Shown here: in pieces, positions 8,385 through 17,597 of the stretch
Position numbering within the stretch: position 1 is the first letter of the stretch
Layout: each line of letters starts with the position of its first letter
Assembly (NCBI GenBank): GCA_015231865.1
Contig: JADGAU010000013.1
Location: 1 to 37,480, forward strand
Reading direction: 5' to 3'
Length of the DNA stretch: 37,480 bases
Source of the DNA: Gammaproteobacteria bacterium
Lineage (GTDB): Bacteria > Pseudomonadota > Gammaproteobacteria > GRL18
Program-made: the position numbers and the translations under genes
Notes under the pieces: model-generated
What the model saw: only the letters and a program-made list of their open reading frames with translations
Databases searched by the model: none
Told to the model about the DNA's origin: nothing

Positions 8385-8413
8385 TATTCACACAAATTTG
8401 ATAAAAGTGTCAA
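8385..8413 (-). promoter_or_regulatory. Candidate sigma-70 promoter of the MFS gene
   Basis: The minus strand reads TTGACA (8408-8413), a 17-base spacer, then TGAATA (8385-8390), about 60 bases upstream of the preferred GTG start. The -35 is a perfect match and the -10 is moderate. This also argues against the longer TTG start. Confidence 0.4.
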
Positions 8414-8565
8414 TCATTGTAGTGTAATTTTTAGAAAAGTATTATAATATTTTTGAGTCTGTTTAATGAAAAAAAATATTAGCTATTGATTTGATTATAC
8501 ACTTGATAAAGACGAGTTTTATCAAAAAATTATCCATGTTTAGAACATCAATTAAAGTATAAATT

Positions 8566-9687
8566 ATGAATAAAATATTAATTGTCGATGATGAGCCATT
8601 AAATCTTGATATTTTGGTTAATACTTTAAAAGATCAATATGATATTGTTGCCTTAAAATCACCTAAAGAGGCTTTAAATTTAACTAAAAAAGAAGCTTTC
8701 GATTTAATTTTGCTCGATATTATGATGCCTGAATATAATGGCTATGATATTTGTAAACAGCTCAAACAAAGGGAAATAAATTCAGATATTCCTGTAATAT
8801 TTATTTCTGCCTTATCGACAGTTGATGATAGATTGATGGCATATGAAGCTGGCGGTGAGGATTATATAACCAAACCAATTGATCCTAATGAGCTAAAATC
8901 AAAAGTTGAAATTGCTCTTAAACATCAAACCAATATTAAACAATTACACGATACCATCGAAAATGTAACTTCTAGAGTAAAATCGATACGTTTAATTGCT
9001 GATGAAACACAATTAATGACTAATTTTTTTAAGAAATTATTACAAGTTGAAACTTTTGAAGAATTATCTCGATTAACCTTGTCTATCTTTGAGCAATTTA
9101 AACTTAACGTTACTTTTTCTATCTTTTTACCTGAGAGAAAACCCGTCTATCTTTCCACAAAAGGACGAGTAAGCCCAATTGAATTAGCTACAATTGAAAA
9201 AGCTAAAAATAAAAATGAAACCATTCACTATAAGTCGATATCTGTTTTTAATACCGATTTTATCACATTAGTCTGTAATTCTATGCCCATAAATGATAAA
9301 AAATATTATGAACAATTATTGGAAAAGATAACGACATTAATTGATGCTATTAATATTTCATTCAAATCACTGCTTCGTTCTAAACAAAGCAGACAAAGCT
9401 TAGTCGAAAAAAATAAACAATTAACTGATACCTTTAGTAAGACAGAAAGTATTATCAATATGATTGAAACCATGCTAAAGAAAAATGATGAAACAATCAG
9501 TAGAATTACCAATGAACTCATTGATTCTGTACACCAAGACTTTATGTTTCTTGGCTTAAGTGAACCGCAAGAAACAGAAATAATTAAACTGATTGAAGAT
9601 AATGAACGTAAAATTCAGGAAGTATTAAGTAAAAATTCTGAATTGGATTCAAAAATTGCAATGGCTAAAGCCTTATTGAGTTTGTAA
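8566..9687 (+). CDS. Orphan response regulator with unusual C-terminal output region
   Basis: Residues 1-120 form a complete receiver domain: D8/D9 acidic pocket, D51 as phosphoacceptor (LILLDIMMPEYNGYD), S81 and K103 (DYITKPID). Residues ~130-270 form a mixed alpha/beta region that may be GAF-like (FSIFLPERKPVYLSTKGRVS). The rest to 373 is highly charged and helical, probably coiled coil. There is no DNA-binding, GGDEF, EAL or phosphatase motif, so output is likely by protein-protein contact. No histidine kinase is adjacent; the flanking genes are transporters. The receiver call is firm; the output mechanism is unknown. Confidence 0.88.
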   Translation: MNKILIVDDEPLNLDILVNTLKDQYDIVALKSPKEALNLTKKEAFDLILLDIMMPEYNGYDICKQLKQREINSDIPVIFISALSTVDDRLMAYEAGGEDYITKPIDPNELKSKVEIALKHQTNIKQLHDTIENVTSRVKSIRLIADETQLMTNFFKKLLQVETFEELSRLTLSIFEQFKLNVTFSIFLPERKPVYLSTKGRVSPIELATIEKAKNKNETIHYKSISVFNTDFITLVCNSMPINDKKYYEQLLEKITTLIDAINISFKSLLRSKQSRQSLVEKNKQLTDTFSKTESIINMIETMLKKNDETISRITNELIDSVHQDFMFLGLSEPQETEIIKLIEDNERKIQEVLSKNSELDSKIAMAKALLSL

Positions 9688-10009
9688 CAATAAATAACTT
9701 TAAAACCAAATAACTCAGTTCCATTATACTAGCCCAAATTATTATCTAGACTATTTTTTCAAAAATCTTATATTATTTCCTAAAGCCGCTTTTTGCAGGT
9801 AATTTTGACTTTATATAGCATATATACCATTCTAATAAACATCCATTGGTTTTTATAATCTAACGTTTGATGGAATCCATTATGATTAGTCTGGTGCGCC
9901 GCTTGACGATATAAAAATTGATATCGTCATCCACATCTTTTTCAAGTGTTTTACTATTGAATCGTATTCATTTAAGTAAACTCATTCACACTTTAAAATG
10001 AGCGGTAAA
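9688..10009. other. Intergenic region with inverted repeats between convergent genes
   Basis: No gene is seen in this 322-base stretch. It holds a perfect 9-base inverted repeat, tgacgatat/atatcgtca (9904-9912 and 9921-9929, 8-base spacer). A second short hairpin, ctcatt/aatgag (9981-10002), could be a weak terminator for the minus-strand transporter gene. A ten-codon frame near 9880 is too short to call. Confidence 0.45.
9904..9929. repeat. 9-bp perfect inverted repeat
   Basis: The arms tgacgatat and atatcgtca are separated by aaaaattg. No T-run follows on either strand, so this is not a classical intrinsic terminator. It could be a transcript-end hairpin or a dyad protein-binding site. Confidence 0.5.
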
Positions 10010-11995
10010 TTAGAACACAATATTCATCATCGAGATCATAACTATTATAAATAAAACTGTCATAATTCCACCTGCCTTCATAAAGTCAGCAACACGGTAA
10101 CCGGCTGGCCCCATAATTAAAGCATTAACCTGATGAGTTGGAATAAGGAATGAGTTTGACGTTGCAATAGCAACAGTTAATGCAAATAATGCTGGATCTG
10201 CACCAACACCAAGAGCAATATTTACTGCCAAAGGAACCAGTAAAACAGTCGCTCCCACATTTGACATAACCAATGTAAAAAAAGTAGCTAAAAGCGCAAT
10301 TGATGTTTGAATAATCCAAACTGGAGCATGGCCAACAACCGTTAATACCTGTTCTGCAATCCATTTTGCGGTACCTGAAGATTCAACTGCCAATCCTAAA
10401 GGTATTAATGATGCAAGTAAAAAGACAGTTTTCCAGCTAACCGCATTGTAAGCTTCTTCAATGCTTAGAACGCGACTTAGTATCATGCCAACAGCACCAG
10501 TTAACAAGGCAATCGAAAGTCTAAGATCGGTAAATAAAACTAGAAATAAAGCAATTCCAAAGAATATACCAGCAGCTCGTAATTTATTCGGTCTTTCTTC
10601 TTCCTGTTGAGGATATTCAGAGGTAACTAAAACAAAATTGCGATCATTTTTTAGACGTTCATAATTCATCCAGGTGGTATGAACAATTAAAGTATCACCT
10701 GCATGAAATGGCTTATTTCGAATATCATCACCTTCGCGCATTGTTTCACCATTACGATGTAAACCAATCATTGCCAGGCCATAAACTTTACGCATCCAGA
10801 CATCACGAGCAGATTTCCCAATCAATGAAGAACCCGGTGGAATAACAAGTTCAGCAATACCCGCTTTAGTCGATGATAAATGCTCTGCAAAACTACTTAA
10901 AAACTCTCTTTTTCTTAAATGAAAAGTTTCAATAAAATGTTCTAAATCATGTGGATCAGCAATAACACCAAGAACCATTCCACTTTGAAGTCCCGTATCT
11001 CGAGCAATTTGTCCAGGGCCGATCATACTTTCTTCACCGCTTAATTTTGCAGCAATAATTCGTACTCGATGTTCTGTTTCAATATCATCAAGACTTTTAC
11101 CAATTAAACCACTATCTTCATTAACAACCAGTTCATATAACTCATAATCCACGCCATAGATATTATGAAGATAAGCCATCGTATTTGTGGCTTCAGTACT
11201 ACTTTCTGACTTAGTTTTAGGTAATACAAAACGTCCTGCAATAACAAAATAAAGAATACCGGTTGCAACCAGTGCCAAACCAACAGGCGTTACTGAAAAT
11301 AAGCCCCAGGTATCCATTTGCTTATCAGCTGGGAGCGCTGTATTTGAAGTTAAAATTAAATCATTCAATAAAATCAGAGGACTTGAGCCAACCATAGTCA
11401 CCGTACCACCTAAGATTGCGGTAAAGCCCATAGGCATTAATAAACGAGACATTGGCAAACCAGAACGGGCTGAAATACGACTGACAACTGGTAGAAATAA
11501 TGCTGCAGCACCAACATTTTGCATAAAAGAAGAAATAATACCTACTGTACTGGAGATAATAGGAATAATCCGTGTTTCAGTTTTTCCGCCAACTTTTAAA
11601 ATGAAGGCAGCGACTTTATTCATGATGCCTGTTTTGTCCAGACCGGCTCCGATGATCATCACTGCAACAATGGACATTACCGCATTAGATGAGAAACCAT
11701 TAAAGAGTTTAGCCGTATCCACTAAACCGGTAGTTAACCCCATAAAAGGAGCAAATAGACTAGTAAGTCCAAGTAAAACCATCACCGATACAGCAGCAAC
11801 ATCCACTTCAACAATTTCAAAAGCGAACAAATAGATTGTTAATAATAAAATTGACATTACCCAGGCAATTTCAATTGTTGGAACAATTTTTGACAGGTAT
11901 AACCCGGCAACGACGAAAACAACTAGAGCGATAATACTCTTTGAGAATAATATATTGATTTTGCTTTTATCTTTAATTTGCCCATCATCTGCCAT
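10010..11995 (-). CDS. SLC13/DASS-type anion transporter with two RCK_C (TrkA-C) domains
   Basis: The 661-residue inner-membrane transporter has two blocks of helices (~15-265 and ~465-661) around a cytoplasmic insert. The insert contains two TrkA-C-like domains (~285-370 and ~380-460; motifs SGLIGKSLDDIETEHRVRII and GSSLIGKSARDVWMRKVYGL). This architecture is that of the YfbS/SLC13-like group, sodium-coupled carriers of sulfate, dicarboxylates or related anions. Helical motifs include FMQNVGAAALFLPVV and the matching C-terminal VMSNVGATVLLVPLAV, the pseudo-symmetric SNT-like substrate loops. It is monocistronic and convergent with the response regulator gene. The substrate cannot be fixed from sequence; sulfate or a dicarboxylate are equal guesses. 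Confidence 0.88.
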   Translation of the reverse strand: MADDGQIKDKSKINILFSKSIIALVVFVVAGLYLSKIVPTIEIAWVMSILLLTIYLFAFEIVEVDVAAVSVMVLLGLTSLFAPFMGLTTGLVDTAKLFNGFSSNAVMSIVAVMIIGAGLDKTGIMNKVAAFILKVGGKTETRIIPIISSTVGIISSFMQNVGAAALFLPVVSRISARSGLPMSRLLMPMGFTAILGGTVTMVGSSPLILLNDLILTSNTALPADKQMDTWGLFSVTPVGLALVATGILYFVIAGRFVLPKTKSESSTEATNTMAYLHNIYGVDYELYELVVNEDSGLIGKSLDDIETEHRVRIIAAKLSGEESMIGPGQIARDTGLQSGMVLGVIADPHDLEHFIETFHLRKREFLSSFAEHLSSTKAGIAELVIPPGSSLIGKSARDVWMRKVYGLAMIGLHRNGETMREGDDIRNKPFHAGDTLIVHTTWMNYERLKNDRNFVLVTSEYPQQEEERPNKLRAAGIFFGIALFLVLFTDLRLSIALLTGAVGMILSRVLSIEEAYNAVSWKTVFLLASLIPLGLAVESSGTAKWIAEQVLTVVGHAPVWIIQTSIALLATFFTLVMSNVGATVLLVPLAVNIALGVGADPALFALTVAIATSNSFLIPTHQVNALIMGPAGYRVADFMKAGGIMTVLFIIVMISMMNIVF

Positions 11996-12227
11996 AGCAT
12001 TATATCCTTACTATTTATAGGTTACCTGAAAAAGCGCGCATTTTATCACAATTCAATATATTAATATATAGTGATTAATATATTTTCGTTTCTAAAATTA
12101 TCGATTTATTAGTATTATCCGATATAAGACTTATAAAAAATTAGTGTTAATTAAAACTTGAATAATTAGCTCTAATTTCCTATCCTTAAAGGGATACAAT
12201 TTTGATAAATTAAATTGAGACCTGCTT

Positions 12228-13385
12228 ATGAATCGATATATTTTGTTTGTAATTTATTTTGGCGTGTTTTGCCTTTTCTCTTATAGTTCTCTAAGTTTCT
12301 CTGATGAAAGCACAATAATTGAAGGCGCGATAAAAGATATTCAGCCCGAAATATACACGGTTAGGAAAAGCCAGGTTAATAGTTTTGTTCGTCTTGGAGG
12401 TAGTATTGTCCCTGAGCAAATTATCAATTTAAATGCTCAAATGCCGGGTGATGTTATGTATGTTGCCGGTGCTGAAGGCGATGAATTCAGAAAAGGTGAC
12501 AGATTAGTTAGTCTTGATACAAAAAAATTATTAGCCAAACGACAACAGGCAATATCTCAATTAGCTAGTGCTGATGCTGGATACCGAAATGCTTTAGTTC
12601 AATATAATCAGGAGATGGTTAATCCGAATTCACAAGGCAATACCATGTTAGGTGGTGCTCCGGCATTATTTAATATGTTTTCAAAACCGACACGCTCAAT
12701 GACCGGACAAGGCAATCCTAATATTGAAAGAAGTTCAAACCTATATGCTCATAGTGTACAGGTAGAAACGGCTAAAAATCAGGTAACTCAGGCTAAAGCA
12801 GCTTTGAAAGAACTGGATGAGTCATTAAAAAATGCAAATAGCTATGCGCCATTTGATGGTGTCATACTTAAGAAAATGATTGAAAAAGGTGATATTGTGC
12901 AGCCAGGTATGCCATTGGTTAGCTTTGCTGATATCAACCGATTACAAATTCGTGTCGAAGTACCAACCCGTTTACTTAAAGTTGTCAAAAGCGCCGGTAA
13001 TTTATTTGCCAAAATTGATGGAGAACATGAACTGGTGCCTATTTCAGTTGACCGGGTATTTCCTATGGCTGATGCTGGTGGCCATACGACAACTGTCAAA
13101 TTTTCTTTAAATAAAGAAGTAAAAGTTCAAACAGGCATGTATACTGAGGTTATTCTTCCCGATCCGGATAGTAAGGATATCGCTTTACCTCAAATTCCTC
13201 AAACAGCTATTATCTGGAGAGGTAGTCTACCCGCTGTATATAAAGTTGATGCTGAAGGTAATCATAGATTACGTTTAATTCGTGTTGATGAAATGGCATC
13301 CAATGGTATGGTTAGAGTCATTTCAGGTATCAATGTTGGTGATGAAATTCTTATCAGACCAAACATTGCATCACTACAAAACTGA
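12228..13385 (+). CDS. RND efflux periplasmic adaptor (membrane fusion protein)
   Basis: The 385-residue adaptor would link an inner-membrane RND pump to an outer-membrane channel. An N-terminal hydrophobic signal or anchor (~3-24) precedes a split biotinyl-lipoyl domain (GDVMYVAGAEGDEFRKGDRL and APFDGVILKKMIEKGDIVQP). Between the lipoyl halves is a helical hairpin (~95-205) with a Gly/Pro/Asn-rich stretch at its tip. A beta-barrel and membrane-proximal domain complete it. The pump gene follows after 59 bases with a good ribosome-binding site (gggag), so they form an operon. No TolC-like channel gene is in the window, so a shared TolC is expected. Substrate unknown. Confidence 0.9.
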   Translation: MNRYILFVIYFGVFCLFSYSSLSFSDESTIIEGAIKDIQPEIYTVRKSQVNSFVRLGGSIVPEQIINLNAQMPGDVMYVAGAEGDEFRKGDRLVSLDTKKLLAKRQQAISQLASADAGYRNALVQYNQEMVNPNSQGNTMLGGAPALFNMFSKPTRSMTGQGNPNIERSSNLYAHSVQVETAKNQVTQAKAALKELDESLKNANSYAPFDGVILKKMIEKGDIVQPGMPLVSFADINRLQIRVEVPTRLLKVVKSAGNLFAKIDGEHELVPISVDRVFPMADAGGHTTTVKFSLNKEVKVQTGMYTEVILPDPDSKDIALPQIPQTAIIWRGSLPAVYKVDAEGNHRLRLIRVDEMASNGMVRVISGINVGDEILIRPNIASLQN

Positions 13386-13444
13386 TTATTTATAGAATCT
13401 AATTTTCTCGCTTAATTCATACTATTTCCGGGAGTTACAAGACC

Positions 13445-16400
13445 ATGAGTCTATCGGATCAGGCACAACAAAATTCACCTGTCCCAAACAATGAAACTAA
13501 ACTGGGTACAGCCGGCATTTTATGCCAAATATTTATTCATTCTCCTTTGTCACCCTTGTTATACATTGTTTTACTATTGCTTGGGATTTATGGAATCATA
13601 AGCACGCCCAGACAGGAAGATCCGGAAATATCCGTTCCTATGATTGATATTTTCTATCAAATGCCTGGTGCAACAACTCAACAGGTATCCGATCTGTTAA
13701 TAGCTCCTCAAGAACGTGTGTTAAGTGAAATTACTGGAATTAAACACGTTTACTCTGTTAGTGATAAAGAAATGGGTATGATTACCTTGCAGTATAAAGT
13801 TGGCGAGGATATGGAATCAGCATTGATCCGAACGATGGCAAAACTACAGACCCACGCAGATAAATTACCCCCTGATGCAAAACCAGCAATGATGAAACCC
13901 AAGGGTATCGATGATGTTCCCGTTGTGACCATAACGCTTTGGTCAACTGAATTGGATGATTCAACCCTAAGAGCCCTTGCAAGCCAATTAGAACAACGTT
14001 TAAAACAAGTACCAAAAACCGGTAATTCCTTTATTTCCGGTGGTCGGGCACGTCAATTACGCATTGATGTTACCCCCGAAAGATTAGTTGGATATAACCT
14101 GAGTATGGGGCAGATAGCTCAGGTAATTCAGGGATTTAATAGTGAGCAAACCGTTGGCTATAATGAACGTGGTGATTTCTATTCCTATATAGAAACAGGT
14201 GCTTTTTTACAAACTGCTAATGATGTCAGAAAGCTCGTTGTTGGTCTTCATGAAGGCCGTCCAATCTATTTAAGTGATATTGCCAAAGTGACCATTGGAC
14301 CGGAACAGGCTCAGCATATGGTCACGTTTTCCAGTGGTCCTGCCTATTCAGGTAAAAATGTCGCTCATGCACAGGCTGTAACACTAGCTATTGCAAAACA
14401 TCAGGGTTCTAATGGCGTTGATGTTGTAGAAGCGATTCGTGCAGAAGTTGAAGAATTAAAAGAAGTCTTAATTCCTGATAATGTTCATATTGAATATACA
14501 CGCGATTACGGCAAAAGTGCCAGTGATAAGGTTAATTCTCTATACCATGATTTGGCAATAGCCACTATTTCAGTCATGCTTCTGGTCTGGTGGGCTATGG
14601 GCATGAAACCGTCAATGGTTGTGTTTTTAACGATTCCATTAGTATTAACCGTGACGATATTTTCTGCCATGCTAATGGATTATAGTATTAATCGTGTATC
14701 ACTGTTTGCGTTAATATTTTCAATTGGATTTTTGGTCGATAACACCATCGTCATTATCGATAATATTTATCGACGCTGGTTAATTCATGGAAAACCATCA
14801 ACTAAGATTGCTATTGATGCGGTTCGAGAAGTTGGTAATCCAACTGTTTTGGCAACATTTTGTGTGGTAGCAGCTTTAGCGCCAATGGGTTTTGTTAGCG
14901 GTATGATGGGACCGTATATGGCCCCTATTCCGGCATTAGGCTCAGTGGCCATGTTGTTTTCTTTGTTTGTCGCTCTGGTTTTTGCCCCCTGGATAGCTAT
15001 GCGTATTATGCCATCCATGAGCAAACTCAAACAAATGGCTGCTCGAGATGAAAAAATAGATGAAAAGATTGCCTTTATTCATGAATATACGATCGGAAAA
15101 CCCTGGAAAAACAGAATAATAGGTAGACTCTTTCTATATATACTGGTCATTGGTTTTATTATTTCAGGTTTTTTGTTTTACACAACCAGTGTTACGGTAA
15201 AAATGCTGCCCTTTGATAATAAATCTGAATTTCAGGTTACTGTTAATTTACCAGCTGGAACATCAATAACTAAAACAGCAACTTTTACTGAAGAACTAGC
15301 TCAAACCATTCGTACTATTCCTGAAATTGTTTCAGTACAAACTTATGCAGGAACATCCATTCCATTTGATTTTAATGGTCTGGTCCGTCACTATTATTTA
15401 CGTATGTTTCCCTGGCAGGGACAAATTCAAATTATATTGGTTGATAAGACTGAACGTGAACGAACTAGTCATGAAATTGCGGTTGAAGTTAGAAAACTGA
15501 TTGCACCGATGGTTGCAGCTGCAAATATTAGTGATAAAGATGGCTCTGGTGTTACTGTGGTTGAAATGCCACCAGGCCCACCTGTTTTACAAACTGTGGT
15601 TGCAGAAATTTATGGTCCGGATGCTAAGACAAGACAACAAGTTGCCCGTGATATGAAGAATCAATTTCAGCAATCTGAATTTGTTGGCGAAGCAGAAACC
15701 ATGTTACGTGAGCCAATGACAATCTGGCGTTTTGACATTAATGAACAAAAAGCGGCTTTAAATGGAGTTTCAATTGAAACGATTAATCAACACCTGGCCA
15801 TGGCCATGGGTATGTTTAAAGTTAGCGATCTGAAGGAAAAAGGACTGGAAGAACCTACCAATATTTTGTTACAGGTTCCTTTATCTTTACGAGCCAACTT
15901 AAATAATTTAATTAATTTACCGGTAATGACGATGGCTGGAAAAACAGTTCCTCTTGGGCAATTAGGTCAATTTGTTGAAGAAGATCGTGCATCCTTTATT
16001 ATGCGTAAAGATTTAAGAAATGTTGAATTTGTTGTTGGTGATGCCAAAGGCAGACTTGCAGCACCAATTTATGCTCAATTAGATGTTGCCAAATATCTGG
16101 AACAATATACAACGCCTGATGGTGTTAAATTATCCGGCAATTATATTGGCCCACCGGATACGGATGCCAAATCAGGTTTTAAATGGGGTGGAGAATGGAC
16201 GGTTACCTATGAAACTTTCCGTGATATGGGTATTGCTTATGCGGCTGCTTTATTAGCAATCTATATGTTGGTGGTATGGCAGTTTGGTAATTTTTTAATT
16301 CCACTGGTGATTATGGCCCCTATTCCACTAACTCTGCTTGGAATTGCCCCTGGCCATTGGCTAACATCATCTGATTTTACCGCAACTTCCATGATTGGCT

Positions 16401-16741
16401 GGATTGCTCTGGCAGGTATTATTGTTCGTAATTCAATATTACTGGTTGATACCACCTTACTTCAACTTAATGAAGGTAAAAACCTTTATGATGCGGTGAT
16501 ATATGCTGCTATGTCTAGAACACGACCAATTTTAATTACTGCCGTTTCAACCATGGTTGGTGCTGCAATTATTCTTGCTGATCCCATTTTTGGTGGTATG
16601 GCAGTTTCTTTATTATTTGGCTTATTTGTTTCAACGGTATTAACACTGGTTGTTGTGCCTTTAGGTTGTTTGAGTATTGGTGAAAAAACTTTTAGAGAAG
16701 TAGCTGATCGTAAAGAATGCCCTTTAGACATAGTTGATTAA
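13445..16741 (+). CDS. RND efflux transporter permease (AcrB/TriC-like)
   Basis: The 1098-residue inner-membrane pump is proton-driven and forms a tripartite complex with the upstream adaptor. It shows the RND layout: helix 1 near residue 35, a large periplasmic loop, helices 2-6 (~360-520), a second periplasmic loop and helices 8-12 to the end. The TM4 signature reads GFLVDNTIVIIDN, so the first of the two AcrB aspartates is kept and the second is Asn. TM10 reads IIVRNSILLVD, with Arg where AcrB has the relay Lys. These variants are shared by a sub-branch of RND pumps to my recollection, so they do not imply loss of function. Exported compound unknown. Confidence 0.93.
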   Translation: MSLSDQAQQNSPVPNNETKLGTAGILCQIFIHSPLSPLLYIVLLLLGIYGIISTPRQEDPEISVPMIDIFYQMPGATTQQVSDLLIAPQERVLSEITGIKHVYSVSDKEMGMITLQYKVGEDMESALIRTMAKLQTHADKLPPDAKPAMMKPKGIDDVPVVTITLWSTELDDSTLRALASQLEQRLKQVPKTGNSFISGGRARQLRIDVTPERLVGYNLSMGQIAQVIQGFNSEQTVGYNERGDFYSYIETGAFLQTANDVRKLVVGLHEGRPIYLSDIAKVTIGPEQAQHMVTFSSGPAYSGKNVAHAQAVTLAIAKHQGSNGVDVVEAIRAEVEELKEVLIPDNVHIEYTRDYGKSASDKVNSLYHDLAIATISVMLLVWWAMGMKPSMVVFLTIPLVLTVTIFSAMLMDYSINRVSLFALIFSIGFLVDNTIVIIDNIYRRWLIHGKPSTKIAIDAVREVGNPTVLATFCVVAALAPMGFVSGMMGPYMAPIPALGSVAMLFSLFVALVFAPWIAMRIMPSMSKLKQMAARDEKIDEKIAFIHEYTIGKPWKNRIIGRLFLYILVIGFIISGFLFYTTSVTVKMLPFDNKSEFQVTVNLPAGTSITKTATFTEELAQTIRTIPEIVSVQTYAGTSIPFDFNGLVRHYYLRMFPWQGQIQIILVDKTERERTSHEIAVEVRKLIAPMVAAANISDKDGSGVTVVEMPPGPPVLQTVVAEIYGPDAKTRQQVARDMKNQFQQSEFVGEAETMLREPMTIWRFDINEQKAALNGVSIETINQHLAMAMGMFKVSDLKEKGLEEPTNILLQVPLSLRANLNNLINLPVMTMAGKTVPLGQLGQFVEEDRASFIMRKDLRNVEFVVGDAKGRLAAPIYAQLDVAKYLEQYTTPDGVKLSGNYIGPPDTDAKSGFKWGGEWTVTYETFRDMGIAYAAALLAIYMLVVWQFGNFLIPLVIMAPIPLTLLGIAPGHWLTSSDFTATSMIGWIALAGIIVRNSILLVDTTLLQLNEGKNLYDAVIYAAMSRTRPILITAVSTMVGAAIILADPIFGGMAVSLLFGLFVSTVLTLVVVPLGCLSIGEKTFREVADRKECPLDIVD

Positions 16742-16789
16742 TCTTATATTATGGGAACCTAAAATAATCAATTAAAGGCATGCAAGTTT

Positions 16790-16906
16790 ATGAATAAATT
16801 AGCTAAGAAATTAGAGATTTCTGTAAAAATTGCGTCAGGTACTTTTTATCAAGAATCGAAGATACTTTTAAAAAATATACCTTATTTGTATATAGATAAA
16901 CTCTAA
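16790..16906 (+). CDS. Possible small ORF, 38 aa
   Basis: ATG 16790 opens a 38-codon frame (MNKLAKKLEISVKIASGTFY at the start) ending at TAA 16904-16906. It lies between the RND pump and cytochrome genes. An AAGG is present but about 10-12 bases upstream. It is lysine-rich with no recognised family and may be chance. Confidence 0.2.
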   Translation: MNKLAKKLEISVKIASGTFYQESKILLKNIPYLYIDKL

Positions 16907-16956
16907 TATTCAAACTATACTCAAAGCATGATTTATAGTAAATTGGAGTTAGTCTG

Positions 16957-17568
16957 ATGAGACATTCTAAACTTATTATCGTTAGCTTTATAATCCTGTT
17001 TTTTGGTCAGTTTGGCTCTGTTCACTCCTTTTCTTTTAATTTTGGAGATGATGATTACCCCTACTATGGTGTTCCTTATTATCGAGCATGGTTTGCACCA
17101 CCTCAAATCAATAGCTTTGATCGTTCAACCATGGTTGATAGCCGACAACGCATGATGGGATATCGCGATCAAACAATGAAACACCTGGGTGAGATTATCT
17201 ATAATAAAGATTCATTTGACCGTACAGTTGCGATCATGCTGGCACGTCAAATTGAATTATCCGCAGGTAATGCATTAAGCAATAATTTTCATCCTGGTGC
17301 GGTGGCTTCTTTCTACTCTCGTACAACGCCTGCTTTTTGGGGTAATGAGAACAAATTTAAAGACAATGCAGAAGCTTTGCAAGCCGCAGCAAGAGATTTA
17401 GCGCTTGAATTGGAAAAACGACCAACGGATGAGGAAGGTGCCGTTTATTTATCAAGCAAAGACAATTCGACTGGAATACCGGTTTCACCCAAAATATGGG
17501 ATAAATACAATAGTATGTCGGCCATCTGTGAAAGCTGTCATAACAATTTTCGTGGTCCACGATGGTAA
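16957..17568 (+). CDS. Exported class II (c'-like) monohaem cytochrome c
   Basis: The 203-residue protein has a cleavable signal peptide (hydrophobic ~5-23) and a single CXXCH haem-binding site at C191, C194 and H195, ten residues from the C-terminus. A C-terminal CXXCH after a mostly helical body is the hallmark of class II cytochromes c (c'/c-556), which are four-helix bundles in the periplasm. The first helix carries 'RQRMMGYRDQTM', consistent with a Met or open sixth haem position. Roles in the family include electron transfer and binding of nitric oxide or CO. It follows the RND genes on the same strand after 215 bases; cotranscription is possible but unproven. An aromatic Tyr/Pro-rich patch (~33-48) follows the signal peptide. 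Confidence 0.87.
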   Translation: MRHSKLIIVSFIILFFGQFGSVHSFSFNFGDDDYPYYGVPYYRAWFAPPQINSFDRSTMVDSRQRMMGYRDQTMKHLGEIIYNKDSFDRTVAIMLARQIELSAGNALSNNFHPGAVASFYSRTTPAFWGNENKFKDNAEALQAAARDLALELEKRPTDEEGAVYLSSKDNSTGIPVSPKIWDKYNSMSAICESCHNNFRGPRW

Positions 17569-17597
17569 ATAATTATTGGTAATTAATTCGAAAACTG

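Noticed and set aside
8326-8413. N-terminal extension of the MFS transporter from TTG
   Set aside because: No ribosome-binding site, residues absent from the family, and it contains a promoter-like TTGACA/TGAATA pair.
10125-10364. 79-codon Cys/Ser-rich minus-strand frame
   Set aside because: Out-of-frame shadow of the SLC13 transporter; composition is an artefact of frame shift.
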